Assembly: GCA_038049695.1 (NCBI GenBank) | Contig: CP142451.1 | Location: 46,511,001 to 46,575,000 of the forward strand | Direction: 5' to 3' | Length of the DNA: 64,000 nt | Source of the DNA: Cinnamomum chago | Lineage: Eukaryota; Streptophyta; Magnoliopsida; Laurales; Lauraceae | In this document: piece after piece, positions 53,731 through 64,000 of the stretch | How positions within the stretch are numbered: the first letter of the stretch is position 1 | Layout of the letters: every line of letters begins with the position of its first letter | Made by a program: the position numbers and the translations under genes | Notes under the pieces: generated by a model | The model's database searches: none | The model's input: only the letters and a program-made list of their open reading frames with translations | What the model was told of the DNA's origin: nothing

Positions 53731-55290
53731 CTAATCACAGTTAAAATAATAATAAAATATACTAAACCTGGGTCGGGCCTGACAACCTTCACCCCTTAAA
53801 GGCATTTGGTCCTCCAAATGAACACTAACCTCTGGTAGCAAGTGCAGGTACTTCTTCTGAACCTGATCACGCAATTCCCAAGTAGCCTCTTCTGGTTCGT
53901 GGTTTTCCCAAAGAACTTTTACCCACTGAAATATCCGATTCCTCAATTCTTGCTCTCTCGTATCAATGATTCTGACTGGTTTCTCAACGTAAGGGGCATC
54001 TTCCCGAATTTCCAATGGTTCAAGTTGTAGTACATGTGAGGGGTCTGAAACATATTTCTTCAACATCGATACATGAAACACGTTGTGCACACCAGAAAGT
54101 TCTGGAGGTAGGGCGAGTCTGTAAGCCACTTCACCATTACGACTCAGGATCTCATATGGTCCAATGAATCTTCTGGACAATTTTCCTTTCTGACCGAACC
54201 TCAATGTCCCTCTAATCAGTGACACTTTCAAAAACACTTTATCTCCCACTTGAAACTGTAGGTCTTTCCTTCGAACATCTGCATAACTTTTTTGTCGGCT
54301 TCTCGTGACCTTCAAACGCTCATGAATGAGTTTAACTTTCTCATTGGTCTCACCAATCAATGTCGGTCCATGAAAGCTGCGTGCTCCGACCTCTTCCTAA
54401 CACACTGGAGTTCTGCATCTCCTTTCATATAGTGCTTCGAAAGGTGTCGTCCCTATACTCGAGTGGTAACTATTGTTATATGCGAATTCGCAAAGAGGTA
54501 GACTTTCATCCCATTGAGTTTTGAAGTCAAGTACACATGCCCTAAGCATGTCCTCCAACGTCTGGATGGTCCTTTCTGACTGTCCATCTATCTGTGGGTG
54601 ATACGTCGTACTGAATTGAAGTTTTGCACCCATGGATTCATGCAGGGTCTTCCAGAATCTCGAGGCAAATCTGCTATCTCTGTCCGATGTGATGGAGACT
54701 GGTTGACCATGTCGGTTGACGATCTCGTTAACAAACGTTTGTGCCAGTGAAAACATTTGCATCTTCTCTCCCGTCTTCAACAGAATGAAACGGGCAAACT
54801 TCATCAGTCGGTCAACTACAACCCATATGGCATTGTTTCCTCTGCTAGTCATCGGTAAACCCGAGATAAAATCTATCGTAAGATGTTCCCATTTCCACTG
54901 TGGAATCTCTAATGGCTGCAAAAGACCTGCTGGTTTCTGATGTTTTGCCTTAATCAACTGACAAGCAATGCATCGGGACACAAATGCTGCAATTTCTCTT
55001 TTCATATTATTCCACCAGAATCTGCTCTTCAAATTATGGTACATCTTTGTACTCTCCCGATACATAGAATACTTGGTGCTATGGGCTTCAGTCATGATTT
55101 CATTTCTCAAGTCATCAATATTTGAAACACACAATCGGTCACGGAAGTACAATACTCCATCCACGATTCTGAAATCTGGGCGATCTGAAATGTGCTCCAC
55201 AATTTTTGCTAAGTTCGGATCCTGTAGCTGAGTCTCCTTGATTTTCTGAATGAAAGTAGGCTCAGACACTGACATGTTTGCTAGCATAAC
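53731..55290 (-). pseudogene. W integrase with chromodomain-like tail
   Basis: Frame 55287-54397: zinc-binding EAHSTKYSMYRESTKMYHNL, CIACQLIKAKHQKP; core Asp in LTIDFISGLPMTSRG, Asp in VSITSDRDSRFASRFW, Glu in [18 protein letters not shown]. One stop (TGG to TAG) after RRCRTPVC at 54396. Frame 54360-53731: KLIHERLKVTRSRQKSYADV, VFHVSMLKKYVSDPSHVLQL, VKVLWENHEPEEATWELRDQ, which then reads through the polypurine tract into the LTR. A single stop in the integrase core region makes it the best preserved protein of the window. Confidence 0.95.
53785..53797 (-). other. polypurine tract of W
   Basis: Minus strand AAGGGGTGAAGGT next to the LTR start TGTCAGG. Confidence 0.85.
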
Positions 55291-55870
55291 ACCTTGTCAC
55301 AACAGTTGAGATTCAACTTCCAATTCTTCAAACTGTTGGAGTATACCCACTCCCCGCAAACTAGCCATGCTCCCAGACTTTCTGCTCAATGCATCTGCCA
55401 CAACATTTACTTTTCCTGGATGGTACTTGATTGGAAAATCGTAGTCTTTAATATACTACATCCATCTTCTCTGTCTCATGTTCAATTCCTTCTGGGAGAA
55501 CAAATACTGGAGACTATGGTGATCCGAACTTCAAAATTTTCTCAATACAAATAGTGTCTCCACATCTTTAGTGAAAATACAACTACTGCCAATTCCAAGT
55601 CATGCGTCGCATAATTCTTCTCGTGCTCCTTCAGCTGCCTTGAGTCATACGCTATGACTTTGCCATCTTGCATTAACACACATCCAAGTCCCACGATCGA
55701 AGCATCCGTATAAACTACAAAATTACCACTACCTAAAGGTAAGGTGAGAACCAGAGCTGTGGTTAACCTCCTTTTCAACTCTTCAAAACTTGTTTCACAT
55801 TGTTTGGTCCACACGAATGGCATGTTCTTCTGGGTTAGTTTGGTCAAAGGTGTTGCAATAGATGAAAATC
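55291..55870 (-). pseudogene. W RNase H
   Basis: Frame 55847-55542: [40 protein letters not shown] (Asp), [20 protein letters not shown] (Glu). A frameshift near 55535 (a few bases missing before the HSD motif) leads into LQYLFSQKELNMRQRR and [18 protein letters not shown] at about 55500-55370. Confidence 0.9.
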
Positions 55871-56580
55871 ACTGCACAAACCTTCTGTGGTAGCCCGCTA
55901 AACCCAGAAAACTCTTGATTTTGGTTACATTCTTTGGCCTTTCCCAATTGATGATTGCTTCTATCTTTACCAGATCAACTGCTAAACCTGCTTTGGAAAT
56001 GATATGACCATGGAAAGAAACTTGTGTCAACCAAAAGTCGCATTTCTCAAGCTTTGCATACAACTAGTTGTCCCTCAGCAACTGCAGTGATGTCCTCAGG
56101 TACTGCTCATGCTCTTCTCTAGACTTGGAGTATACTAGTATGTCATCAATGAAGACAACGGTGAACTAGTCTAAGTAAGGTGCAAAGATCTTGTTCAATA
56201 AAGCCATGAACACCGCTGGTGCGTTCGTCAGTCCAAATGGCATTACTAAAAATTCATAGTGCCCATATCTTGTCCGGAAGGTCGTCTTCGATACATCCAA
56301 TTCTCTTACCCTTAGCTGATAATATCCGGACCTCAAGTTTATCTTCGAAAAATAGTATGCTCCCTGCAATTGATCAAATAGCTAATCTATTCTTGGCAAT
56401 GGGTACTTTTTTTTAATGGTTACTTGATTTAGTCTTCTATAATCTATTTACATTCTCAAGCTTCCATCTTTTTTCTTAACAAACAACACCGGAGCTCCCC
56501 ACGGTGATATACTTGGTCTGATTTAACCTTTCTTCAATAACTCTTGCAACTGTAATTTCAATTCACCCCTGCCGGAGCCA
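55869..56580 (-). pseudogene. W reverse transcriptase
   Basis: Pieces 56369-56166 ([20 protein letters not shown], with Asn for the conserved Asp; [18 protein letters not shown]), the FIDD region just left of it near 56145-56110 (stop before it), and 56063-55869 ([40 protein letters not shown]). The N-terminal motif region at 56560-56420 has stops. Decayed. Confidence 0.9.
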
Positions 56581-57226
56581 TTCTATATGGTACGATGGAA
56601 ATTGGAGTTGTTCCCTGCATAAGCTCTATGGTAAATTCCACTTCCCTGACTAGTGGCGATCCTGGAATTTCTTCCGAAAATACGTATGGGAATTTGCACA
56701 CTACGGGGATTTGCTCCACCCCTTGGGACTGTTTGTCCTCTGTAACAAATGCTATGAATCCCTCGCATCCGTTTCTCAATAATTTAACTGCTGGCAATGT
56801 TGAAATAACACCAGCCTGTGAAACCCTTTTCTCTCCATGAAATTCCACCCCTGGTAATGCTCCATCCAACTTAAAGGAAATAGTTTTGTTAAAACAATCC
56901 ATACTAGCATGATGTCTAGACAACAAATCCATCCCCAAAATGACATCGAAGTCATGCATGTCTAACAGGATAAGGCCTGCTAGGAATGTGACATCACCTA
57001 TCTTAATTGTACAACTAGGGTAAAATGTAGTACACACGACTTGTTTTCTTACTGGTGTTGTGACAGTTAGAATAAAGTTTAGTTCGCTAATGGGCACATC
57101 AATCAATTTAGCAAACATGGGAGATAGAAATGAATGTGTGGATCCAGGATCAAACAATACTTTAGCTTCTATTCCACAGACAAAAAGTATACCGTCAACT
57201 ACGTTGCCCGCTACAACCATGTCCAC
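56558..57226 (-). pseudogene. W aspartic protease and RT lead-in
   Basis: One open frame: AKVLFDPGSTHSFLSPMFAK (active-site DPGS), MHDFDVILGMDLLSRHHASM (GMDWL-type motif with Leu for Trp), then the connector CEGFIAFVTEDKQSQGVEQI and FPYVFSEEIPGSPLVREVEF with YRMAPAGVN, the start of RT. The start at 57226 (MDMVVAGNVV) is an internal Met. Confidence 0.85.
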
Positions 57227-58500
57227 TTGATTCAGATAATATGTGTGTCCTTGTTGTTAAGGTCTGTTTCGATTCTGGTTCTGTCTCCCTTGTTGTGCAT
57301 TCATGTTCTACTGAGGTGGACAGGCGTTTTGGTTGTGAGGTTGTTGGCGGGGCTGCTGTTGCTGGTTATGCTATTGTGGCTGCCTGGGTTGGTTCTAAGC
57401 TGCTTGTTGGTTCTGCCGAGGTGGCCTGCTACCCTGGTTCCGATTGTTTGGGCAATCTTTCATCAAGTGGTCCGTAAGGCCACACTTAAAGCATCCACCT
57501 GTAACTCTGTAACGTAGGTGGGAAGGATGGTTCTTGCCACAGTGCTCACATCCACCTTGCCTTTGGGTGGTGTTCTGATTTTGCCTTGACTTCTTGCCCT
57601 GATAGGATCTCTGTCCTTACTGCTGACGTTTCCTCGGGGCATCCTTAATAATCTTGTTATTTATGTTTTCAAATTTATAAGCTCACTTGACTGCCTCTTG
57701 GAATGTGACTGGTAGGACAACACCTGAAGCATCTCTTTCAATAATAGGGCTAAGTCCCTCCATGAATTTGATAATCTTTTTCTCCTCGGTATCGACGAGC
57801 TCTGGTGCATATCGGGACAGTCTTTCAAACTTTGTAACATAGTCGAGAACTGTCATGTCTCCTTGTGTGAGTAGCTGAAATTCCACCGCTATATGCCTTT
57901 TGATGTGAGCGGGTACATACTTCTCAGTGAACTGCTGCTTGAAAATGGCCCACGCGGTATCATTAGCAATGTCCTGATAGCCATCTTTGAGTGTTTTCCA
58001 CCAAATGTCGGACAAGCCGATAAACATAGAGGTTGCCAAATAAACTCACTGTCTGCCTGTGCACCGAAAAAGGTGGAAGATGTTCTCAGTGTGAGCTAAC
58101 CCGTCATCTGCTGTCAAAGGATCCTCCTTTTCGGTGAATTCTTTTGGACCACTCTTCCGGAAGCGTTCGAATAATGCTTTCGGGTTGTTGTCACGGTCAT
58201 TGATAACAATCTGAGGACCCATGTGCTAAGGTTGTACATGTTCTGGTCTCTTACCCAACACTTCCAACAACTGCCTCTATACTTGTGCCAACTCCTCGTC
58301 TTTCTTGGCCGTCTGCTCTTACAATCTGGCTTGATTCTCATTGGCTTTCCTCTGTTGTTCCATCATCATCTCATTTGTTTTCTATTTTTGTTCCATCATC
58401 CTTTGCATAAAGTCTTGAAATTGATTATCTCCAGAGGGTCTGCAGTATGAGTATTACTGGTAGAAGGATTTGTGTTTGTATAGTCCCTGTGTGGAGGCAT
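57227..58500 (-). pseudogene. gag: W gag
   Basis: Start ATG at 58500 (MPPHRDYTNTNPSTSN), a usual chromovirus gag start. A Gln-rich coiled stretch follows at 58440-58250, then the gag domain at 58039-57683 (WWKTLKDGYQDIANDTAWAI, FKQQFTEKYVPAHIKRHIAV, VTKFERLSRYAPELVDTEEK). Near 57555-57470 two zinc motifs stand in series: CEHCGKNH and CFKCGLTDHLMKDC. A Gln/Pro-rich tail ends at 57240. Frameshifts near 58040 and 57680. Confidence 0.9.
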
Positions 58501-58649
58501 TTTGCTGCAAAACAACTTGTTAGTACAATAAAATATATCAAGAAAAACGTACCCACAATCCCCATGAAATACTAACTAACGAAAATTCTAATGGATCCTC
58601 TCCTTGTCCCTATGTTTCTAATGTCTTTTAATTGCCCGACTTATTTCTC

Positions 58650-58661
58650 GCTTTAATACCA
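58650..58661 (-). other. W primer-binding site, degenerate
   Basis: Minus strand TGGTATTAAAGC, against TGGTATCAGAGC in Y: two changes. It stands five bases from the right LTR. Confidence 0.7.
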
Positions 58662-58913
58662 AGACCCGTCACGCCCCCAGACCGAGGTCTTGATAATCAA
58701 GTACTTAATTCGGGGTCGTGGCACGACGGGCCAGGAAATTTCTCCTGCACGCGCTAATTATTTTACCACGGGATTCCGCGGTGAAGATCCCAGACGATCC
58801 ATCACAACCAATCAATCAATTACACAACAAATGGCAATATATGGAAGCGTGTAGAAAAATAAAAATCAAATGAAACATAGTATAATTGTACAAGCTTTGT
58901 ATCCAAAGAGAAA

Positions 58914-58934
58914 TATATATATATATATATATAT
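58914..58934. repeat. microsatellite (AT)n
   Basis: Alternating AT tract of about 20 bases in the W LTR. Confidence 0.95.
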
Positions 58935-59420
58935 AAGAGCATAGGCCAAAGTTAAGGTTAGAGTTGTGAAGATCAAGAAAGTATATTAAGTTTTACATCC
59001 CAAAGGAAGACCGATAAGGCCATAAACTAAGTTTCCAAAATAAACATCATTCCCACAAAATGTTATCCCAGGTCAATTTCCAATATGACGTCTACATGAC
59101 ATCGTTGGGCTGCCACTCGCTCTCCACTGGCGGCTCTACCGCCTCAACCACACGCTCTGCTTCAATATCTGCGGGTCCAACATCTGACACCAAAGAAAAG
59201 AGTATCAGACATGACGGTCTGGCAGATGAATAAAACAGATAAGATGTACAAGTTTTATAAATTCCATATTTAAAATCATAAAATGCAATTGAAAGGAAAT
59301 ATATGTAAAGAATAAATCAAATAAACCATTTCTGTACAAATAAAAGAATTTCATATTTAAAATATTTCAAACTGACTGACAAATAATCAAAATATTGGCA
59401 AACCACATTTAGCTATATTC

Positions 59421-59443
59421 ACCTATTACCGAAGTAACAAGAG
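59421..59443 (-). ncRNA. conserved LTR hairpin, W copy (TTCG loop)
   Basis: Minus strand: CTTGTTAC / TTCG / GTAATAGG, eight pairs with two wobbles. Third pair from the loop is U-A here against C-G in X, Z1, Z2 and L1: a compensatory change. Confidence 0.65.
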
Positions 59444-59454
59444 CACACAGACAG

Positions 59455-59550
59455 AAACTGTTGCCATACAAAATGGCCGGAACAGATAACCGTTGCCATA
59501 CGAGATGGCCGGAACAGACAAAAACCGTTGCCATGGCCGGAGCAAACAAA
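59455..59550. repeat. LTR 3' repeat cassette, W version
   Basis: Three units of about 24 to 32 bases: CCGTTGCCATACGAGATGGC and CGGAACAGA. Each contains the inverted repeat GCCAT...ATGGC. The flanking anchor CCAAACTGCAG is shared with the other LTRs, yet the repeat unit is unrelated to that of X, L1 and Z. Confidence 0.85.
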
Positions 59551-61664
59551 CAGAGGGTCCAAACTGCAGTAGGCAAATTAATTTGGAGGATCCTAAGCCA
59601 GGTGATCAATCCGACAAAGTGATCCCAGCATAGTGGTGCCAATTCAAATCCAAAAAGATATAATTCAAAGTACTAAACGTAATCCAAACTGATAAAAAGG
59701 ACTACTCTATCTTAAAACAGTCAGACAAATCTCAGGACAAATCAGATGAATAGCCTTTTCATTGTTTTCCAAATGTGGCGAATCACTCAATTTATTTTAA
59801 AATGATTTATGAGAAAATATATAATTTGTCTAACATGGAATGAGATGATTAAGAGGATTAATAGTGTTGGATGGGCTTACCGGGGACCGTCTCGATACAC
59901 ACTTAGTGTCTCTATGTCGATTTATGAGTGAAGAAGTTGGTGTCTCGGAAGGTCCCCGACATTTGAGAGCACAAAGTGTATATAGAGACTTAAAGAAAAT
60001 CCCCAGTAATGTCGACACCAAAAATGTCACTTTGCCTCTTCAACATCAAAAAGCCGCATGAAGCCACATCCTACTACAAACGGGCAATGCTACTTCAAGC
60101 ATCAGATCTTGTCAGAATCACTTGAAAACTGTAAGATCCTCCAAGACAGCCAAAAGAGGAGTTCACATGAAGTTTCGGCCCATTTCAACATCATTTGGCC
60201 AAACTTCACTCCTCCAGCAGCCAAACAAGCGCTCTTGGCGGCGGCGGCGTCGAAGACATCAAAACTTCGATCTGAGCCTACAGATGGTCTCAAAATACCT
60301 CCAAAAGGCTCCACGGCGGCCAGAACTGCCGGGACCATTACTCATCAAATGGAGCACATGGGTGGCTTCAACATGCTTCAAAAGGGCTGCACGTCAAATT
60401 TCACATCATTCTGACAACGTTTGACCCGACTTTGCGCTTCGAAAGAAAATTAAGGCTACCGGCGGTGGAACACCCAGGGACCATGACATCTAAATTGAAG
60501 CTAATGGATCACCTCAAAATGACTCCAATAGGCTCCCTTTCAAATTTCAGGTCAATCGGACATCGGTTGATCACACATCAAAGCGCGACATCTTCCTCGT
60601 GGCGAAATCAAGCCTAGCAGCGACGGGACCCCAAACGGCTTCAAAACTCAAACAAAAGCCCATGGCTGGTCCTATCTACTGCTCGGGAGGATCCACGTCA
60701 AATTTCAGGTCATTCTGACATCGTTTGACCTAGTTTCAACTCTTGACAAAAAATCGGCAACTCTGCGCGGCAAAGTCTTCGGCTTTTCCAAAAAATAGGA
60801 AACTTTGTGCTCTGATTTGCACGGTTTCTCATCAGGCTTTCTTCAGGAGAATCGAGCCAATAAATGAGGAGAAATGTCATGAAAAATCCAGGAGAAAACG
60901 ACAGCGAAGAAGACCAAAGAACGACCGAGAAACGGCGACCGAAAGGGGACCAATCCCCAAGGTCGTCGGCGGCGACCATGGAAATGCGGGTCACCGGATT
61001 TGTCACCAGGTGATTCGTTTTCCATCCTTTTTCTCGTTTCGGAAGTTCCAGCCCCTTAATTTCCTGGAAATCTGATTTTTTGATGCTCGGAATCGACTTA
61101 TCTTTGTCTACATCTCGGATCCGCCGTCAAGAGCATGAAATCTTCATTGATCGCTCCAAGATCGCCAACCAGCCGACCAAGAAAGTGCACCTTCTGTCCG
61201 ACCGATCGAGAAATCGACAAGATAGATGTCACCGGCCCACTAGTATCAACCAATGTCTAAAGTTGCATGATCATCCAACATCGATCAACAGGAAGATCCA
61301 TCGTCGATCATCGCAAGAAGAATTCCAAAAGACGCGGCACGGTCCACGACTCTTCGAATCCTCAGCAACCACTTAATGCTATTAATTGACCCAACTAAAT
61401 GCGGTCATTAACTCATTATTTTGGACTGCCCAATCAGATTCAAGGAAATGGGAGTTACAAGTCAAAGTCATCATGACATTAAAGCTATGAAACTCCTCTC
61501 ATCATGGAAATTAAAGGCGATTAAATGCCTATTATCTCCACCGGCCAATCAGAAACCAAGAAAAATGAGTTACAAAATAAAGGAATTAAAACTTGTAACT
61601 CCTCCCATTATGTGGCTTTAAATGCATTAAAGCCCATAAAATCACCTAAAGGCTACCAAATGCC

Positions 61665-61673
61665 TATAAAAGG
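61665..61673 (+). promoter_or_regulatory. TATA box of the Tat-3 LTR
   Basis: TATAAAAGG in CAAATGCCTATAAAAGGAGG, conserved with Tat-1 (15225-15234, minus). Confidence 0.6.
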
Positions 61674-62185
61674 AGGTGATTCCAAGAAGAAACAAGCCCG
61701 AATCCCGGAATCTCGAACTAAAGATCAAGAAATCCATCCAGAAAAATCGAAGAGAATTAGCCAAGAAGATCATCCAGAAGCTCTGCTACTCTGAAGAAAC
61801 TCTGCTACAGCAAACACCAGAGGTGATTGAAGCCCCTTGGGGGGCACCCCCCCTAACCCCCAAGAAAAAGCCTTCTCTTCTCCTATTCAACATGGCCAAG
61901 ACGCGGCTCTTCAGCCCGTCTCTTCGTTTTTATTGGATATAGGACCTTCCCTTGGTCCTTATCTTCTAAAAAACTGAAGTCCAAGCCAAGCCAAAGAATC
62001 AAAGCATCAAGCGTTCTCATCTGAAGGACGATGGTGAAGTCCATACATGACTTGCGAACGTCGATCTGAACGGGTCGTGAGAAGTCGAATTCACTTTCTT
62101 GTTTTTCCGTTGTATTTTGTATTTTCTTTAAGAGACAAAAAAATCACATTTCTTGTCTTTCTTCATTGATGAGATTTGTAAATCG

Positions 62186-62266
62186 CCTGTCACGGCACAA
62201 ATCGCCTCCTCCGGTATAAAATCGCCTTTCACGGCAAACAAAATGAAATTGCCTCTCACGGCATTT
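62186..62266. repeat. four short repeats AAATCGCCTTTCACGGCA, Tat-3
   Basis: Units of about 20 to 27 bases with the core ATCGCCT and CACGGCA. The number differs from Tat-1 (two at 14648-14685). Confidence 0.8.
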
Positions 62267-62519
62267 AAAAAAAAATTGTCTCTTTCTTAAAATATATGTG
62301 CAATGGAAAGTTAGAAAAGGTTGATTTCCATTCTACTTGCGAAGGTGGATCTTCGGATCACCATTCTAAATTCTAAGTAGAATAGAAAATTTGGCATACC
62401 CGTACAAAAAATGTAGATGCCCTTTTTTTCTCCCCCTTTCTTCCCTCCATTCGGATCCTCTCGGTGACCTCGGGGACGGATGGGAGAGGAGAGGAAAGAA
62501 AAAATCAGGTCCATCAAGC

Positions 62520-62540
62520 TGGCATACCCGGTGGGACTCG
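62520..62540 (+). other. Tat-3 primer-binding site (probable)
   Basis: TGGCATACCCGGTGGGACTC, matching the Tat-1 site TGGCACGCCCGGTGGGACTC except for two bases. Confidence 0.6.
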
Positions 62541-63596
62541 TTCATTTGAGAACGCGATGCTTAAATTCTTAGGCTTCCTTCTAGTTGGTGGCCTATGTTG
62601 GATCTTGCATCAAAAAAAAAATGAGATGGGATTTTTGGAAATTTTCTACCTTTGAACTTATTTCCATTCTTTCTCATGTCAAAAAAAAATTTCAAGAAAA
62701 AAAAATCTGATTTCTCTTTTTTGGATTCAATTTTGAGAAACTTTGATCCTCTCCTCTTTGAACTTGATAGCTCATAGAAATGTTCGCAGCTATTGTTCTT
62801 ATCGGGGAATGGGCCATCTTTTCTCTTTGATGAGTCCGATGGATTTCCAAAAAAAAAACTCTTCAAAAAACTCCTTCAAAAAAAAATTTCTTTTCTTTTG
62901 GAATCAAATTTGAGAAAGTTTGGTCCCCTCCTTCTCGGATTTAGCGCTCGCAGAAATGTTTGAGCCCTTATTCGGATTGGAACATCATTCCTTCTCTTTG
63001 ATGAATCCATCCAAAAAAAATAAAAAATAAAAACTTTTCAAAACCCACTAAGGTTGCACCAATTGCGTTCTTTGACCAAAGTGGATCTAAGTAAAGCCTT
63101 GTCCAGAGTGTGGAGACAACTAGACTGTTTGAGGCAAGGGTCCTCCAAACGGGTTCATTAAGTAATCCTACCCTTACCTAAGGGCTGATCTATTTTACAA
63201 GGTTTCATAAGACCGAATTGAAAACCTTTGTGTTTCATAAGACCGAATTGAAAAAGTACGCCCTACCGGGTCTACTCTATTCGCGACCAACACATCTGTA
63301 TCTCCAACCTTATATCATCTTACCTCGAGTGAGCTTCATTTCTCAGTAATTTGAATTAAGGTTCACAATTGCTTCTAGCAGTCACTGGAATGCTCGCTCC
63401 GAGCCTCCTGTACTTGCATTCAGAACAATTGTATCCTCTATGACTTTTTGCCTTCTTCACCTCGCTTGGACTGGGCCATGTTCCCTTGAGCGATTTGAAA
63501 AGACAAAACCATAGTTCTTTACCATTTATGATCACTATATTCTTGAGATTATTAATGGACGTGGTCTTGTTTCAGAAGTTTCCCAAAAACTAACAA
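62541..63596 (+). other. Tat-3 leader
   Basis: Non-coding, with A- and T-runs and repeats of a segment around TTGATGAGTCC...GAAATGTT, as in Tat-1. It also has a small duplication of TTTCATAAGACCGAATTGAAAA (63204-63254). Confidence 0.7.
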
Positions 63597-64000
63597 TGGC
63601 GGCTTCATTAACCATCACTTTCGAAGAGAACAAGTACCAGCTCATGCTCTAGGAGAAGCGGAACAAGCACACTCATAAGCGCCCTGCCAGCTGCCGAAGC
63701 GTCATCTCCCTCGGCAAATCTCAGAACACCGGGTCGACCTCTACTCCCCGGACTATCGTCTTCGGGTCGCTGGGACCGTTCCCACTTTCCATAGAGGAAA
63801 TCATACCTGCTAAGAAGCAGAAGATCGCTCCGCAACGTGTCACTGCCATGACACCAAGGGCGAACGCGAAGAAGCCTGAAGCCCGTGGTAACCCCACGAA
63901 GCCTCAACCTGCAGAGAACCAGGTCTGTCCGAAGACTTGGTCCCCAAGACCTTCACCAAAACAAAGGAGGTCACGAGCATCTGCAAGGCCAGAGTACCTG
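63597..64000 (+). pseudogene. gag: Tat-3 gag, N-terminal part
   Basis: ATG at 63597 (MAASLTITFEENKYQLML), then a TAG stop at 63651. In the same frame the sequence continues with ISLGKSQNTGSTSTPRTIVF, GSLGPFPLSIEEIIPAKKQK and PKTWSPRPSPKQRRS to the window end. Tat-1 has the same N-terminus with the ATG lost. No domain is seen in this part; the gag domain would lie beyond the window. Confidence 0.75.

Larger units (their letters stand above)
52562..53784 (-). mobile_element. 3' LTR of W, inner segment
   Basis: From the second CAGAT (52562-52566) to TGTCAGGCCCGACCC on the minus strand at 53784. It contains a TATA box (53257-53264, TATAAAAG) and a 5' splice site (53017-53022, CTCAAG/GTTAGC). The inverted repeat before the promoter remains as CGACGATCG and GATGAAGTCGATGAAGAAG near 53345-53385. 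Confidence 0.85.
41125..60009 (-). mobile_element. chromovirus W, with element Y in its left LTR
   Basis: Minus strand: 5' LTR (right, 58667-60009, cut by Tat-3), degenerate primer site, gag, protease, RT, RNase H, integrase with chromodomain-like tail, polypurine tract, 3' LTR (left, 53784-52567 and 41635-41125). The two LTR remnants overlap by about 140 bases (41125-41265 with 59871-60009) and together imply an LTR of about 2.9 kb. The left LTR is cut at 41125 next to Z3. All frames are broken. Confidence 0.85.
58667..60009 (-). mobile_element. 5' LTR of W (right), cut by Tat-3
   Basis: Minus-strand end GGGGGCGTGACG at 58667 (last A changed to G). It runs to 60009, where the Tat-3 LTR begins. 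Contains a (TA)n tract (58914-58934), the hairpin (59421-59443) and the repeat cassette (59455-59550). The part that would hold the promoter lies outside the window or is lost. Confidence 0.85.
60010..62516 (+). mobile_element. Tat-3 5' LTR (2507 bp)
   Basis: Starts TGTCGACACC, ends GGTCCATCA next to the PBS-like site. It lacks the TATGTGTCTCT expansion of Tat-1 but has four copies of AAATCGCCTxTCACGGCA (62190-62266), where Tat-1 has two. Confidence 0.8.
60010..64000 (+). mobile_element. Tat-3: 5' end of a Tat-type element
   Basis: Plus strand LTR 60010-62516, PBS-like site 62520-62540, leader, and the start of gag at 63597, running off the window. Homologous to Tat-1 (17131 down to about 12650) along its whole length, in opposite orientation. 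It lies in the right LTR of W after AGTAA, which may be its target duplication. Confidence 0.9.

Noticed and set aside
62561..62866. Phe/Lys-rich frame of 101 codons
   Set aside because: Made of homopolymer runs in the Tat-3 leader; not conserved in Tat-1.
63608..63907. 99-codon minus frame at the right end
   Set aside because: Antisense to the Tat-3 gag start, whose plus-strand translation matches Tat-1.

Overview
The window is plant nuclear DNA, most likely an angiosperm with a transposon-rich genome. It consists almost entirely of LTR retrotransposons nested in one another. I found no host gene, rRNA or tRNA gene, CRISPR array, or other prokaryotic feature. The lineages are plant ones: Ty3/gypsy Tat elements with two RNase H domains, Ty3/gypsy chromoviruses that look like the Tekay/Del lineage (integrase ending in a chromodomain-like tail, LTRs of about 3 kb, long leaders, initiator-Met primer sites), and Ty1/copia. 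The species cannot be told from the sequence. All coding regions are broken by stops and frameshifts, so they are given as pseudogenes. Most of the coding sequence is on the minus strand.

Layout, left to right. 1-4426: 5' half of a copia element (minus), with gag, leader, primer site and LTR. 4427-17131: a Tat element (Tat-1, minus), from integrase back to its 5' LTR, cut on the left by the copia LTR. 17132-20056: 3' part of a second Tat element (Tat-2, minus). 20057-38133: chromovirus X (minus), with 3' LTR, integrase, RNase H, RT, protease and part of gag. Its integrase is interrupted at a TACAC target by a solo LTR (L1, 24876-35459). L1 itself holds two further solo LTRs of one family: Z1 at 26026-29910 (target GTTTC) and Z2 at 30192-33744 (target ACATC). 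38134-41124: a fragment of the copia LTR joined to a fragment of a third Z LTR (Z3). 41125-60009: chromovirus W (minus), whose left LTR holds chromovirus Y (41636-52561, target CAGAT). The left LTR of Y holds a solo copia LTR (42016-43981, target TCGCT). 60010-64000: 5' end of a third Tat element (Tat-3, plus), related to Tat-1 but in opposite orientation.

The most unusual signal is inside the LTRs. At nearly the same distance from the LTR start (about 1.05 to 1.75 kb), every chromovirus LTR carries a cluster of short GC-rich palindromes. The palindrome word differs between families: CCGATCGATCGG in Z and Y, TTCGCTCGAGCGAA in L1, GGCGGTTAGCCGC in X, and a degenerate CTCGAG/GAGCGAGC set in W. 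The copia leader carries an analogous cluster of GGTCGACC. Downstream, the LTRs share a small hairpin with a TTCG or TTTA loop whose stem shows compensatory changes, and a second repeat cassette that differs between families. Upstream they share an inverted repeat, a TATA box and a consensus 5' splice site. Together these suggest a conserved leader architecture with quickly changing palindromic modules. The function is unknown.
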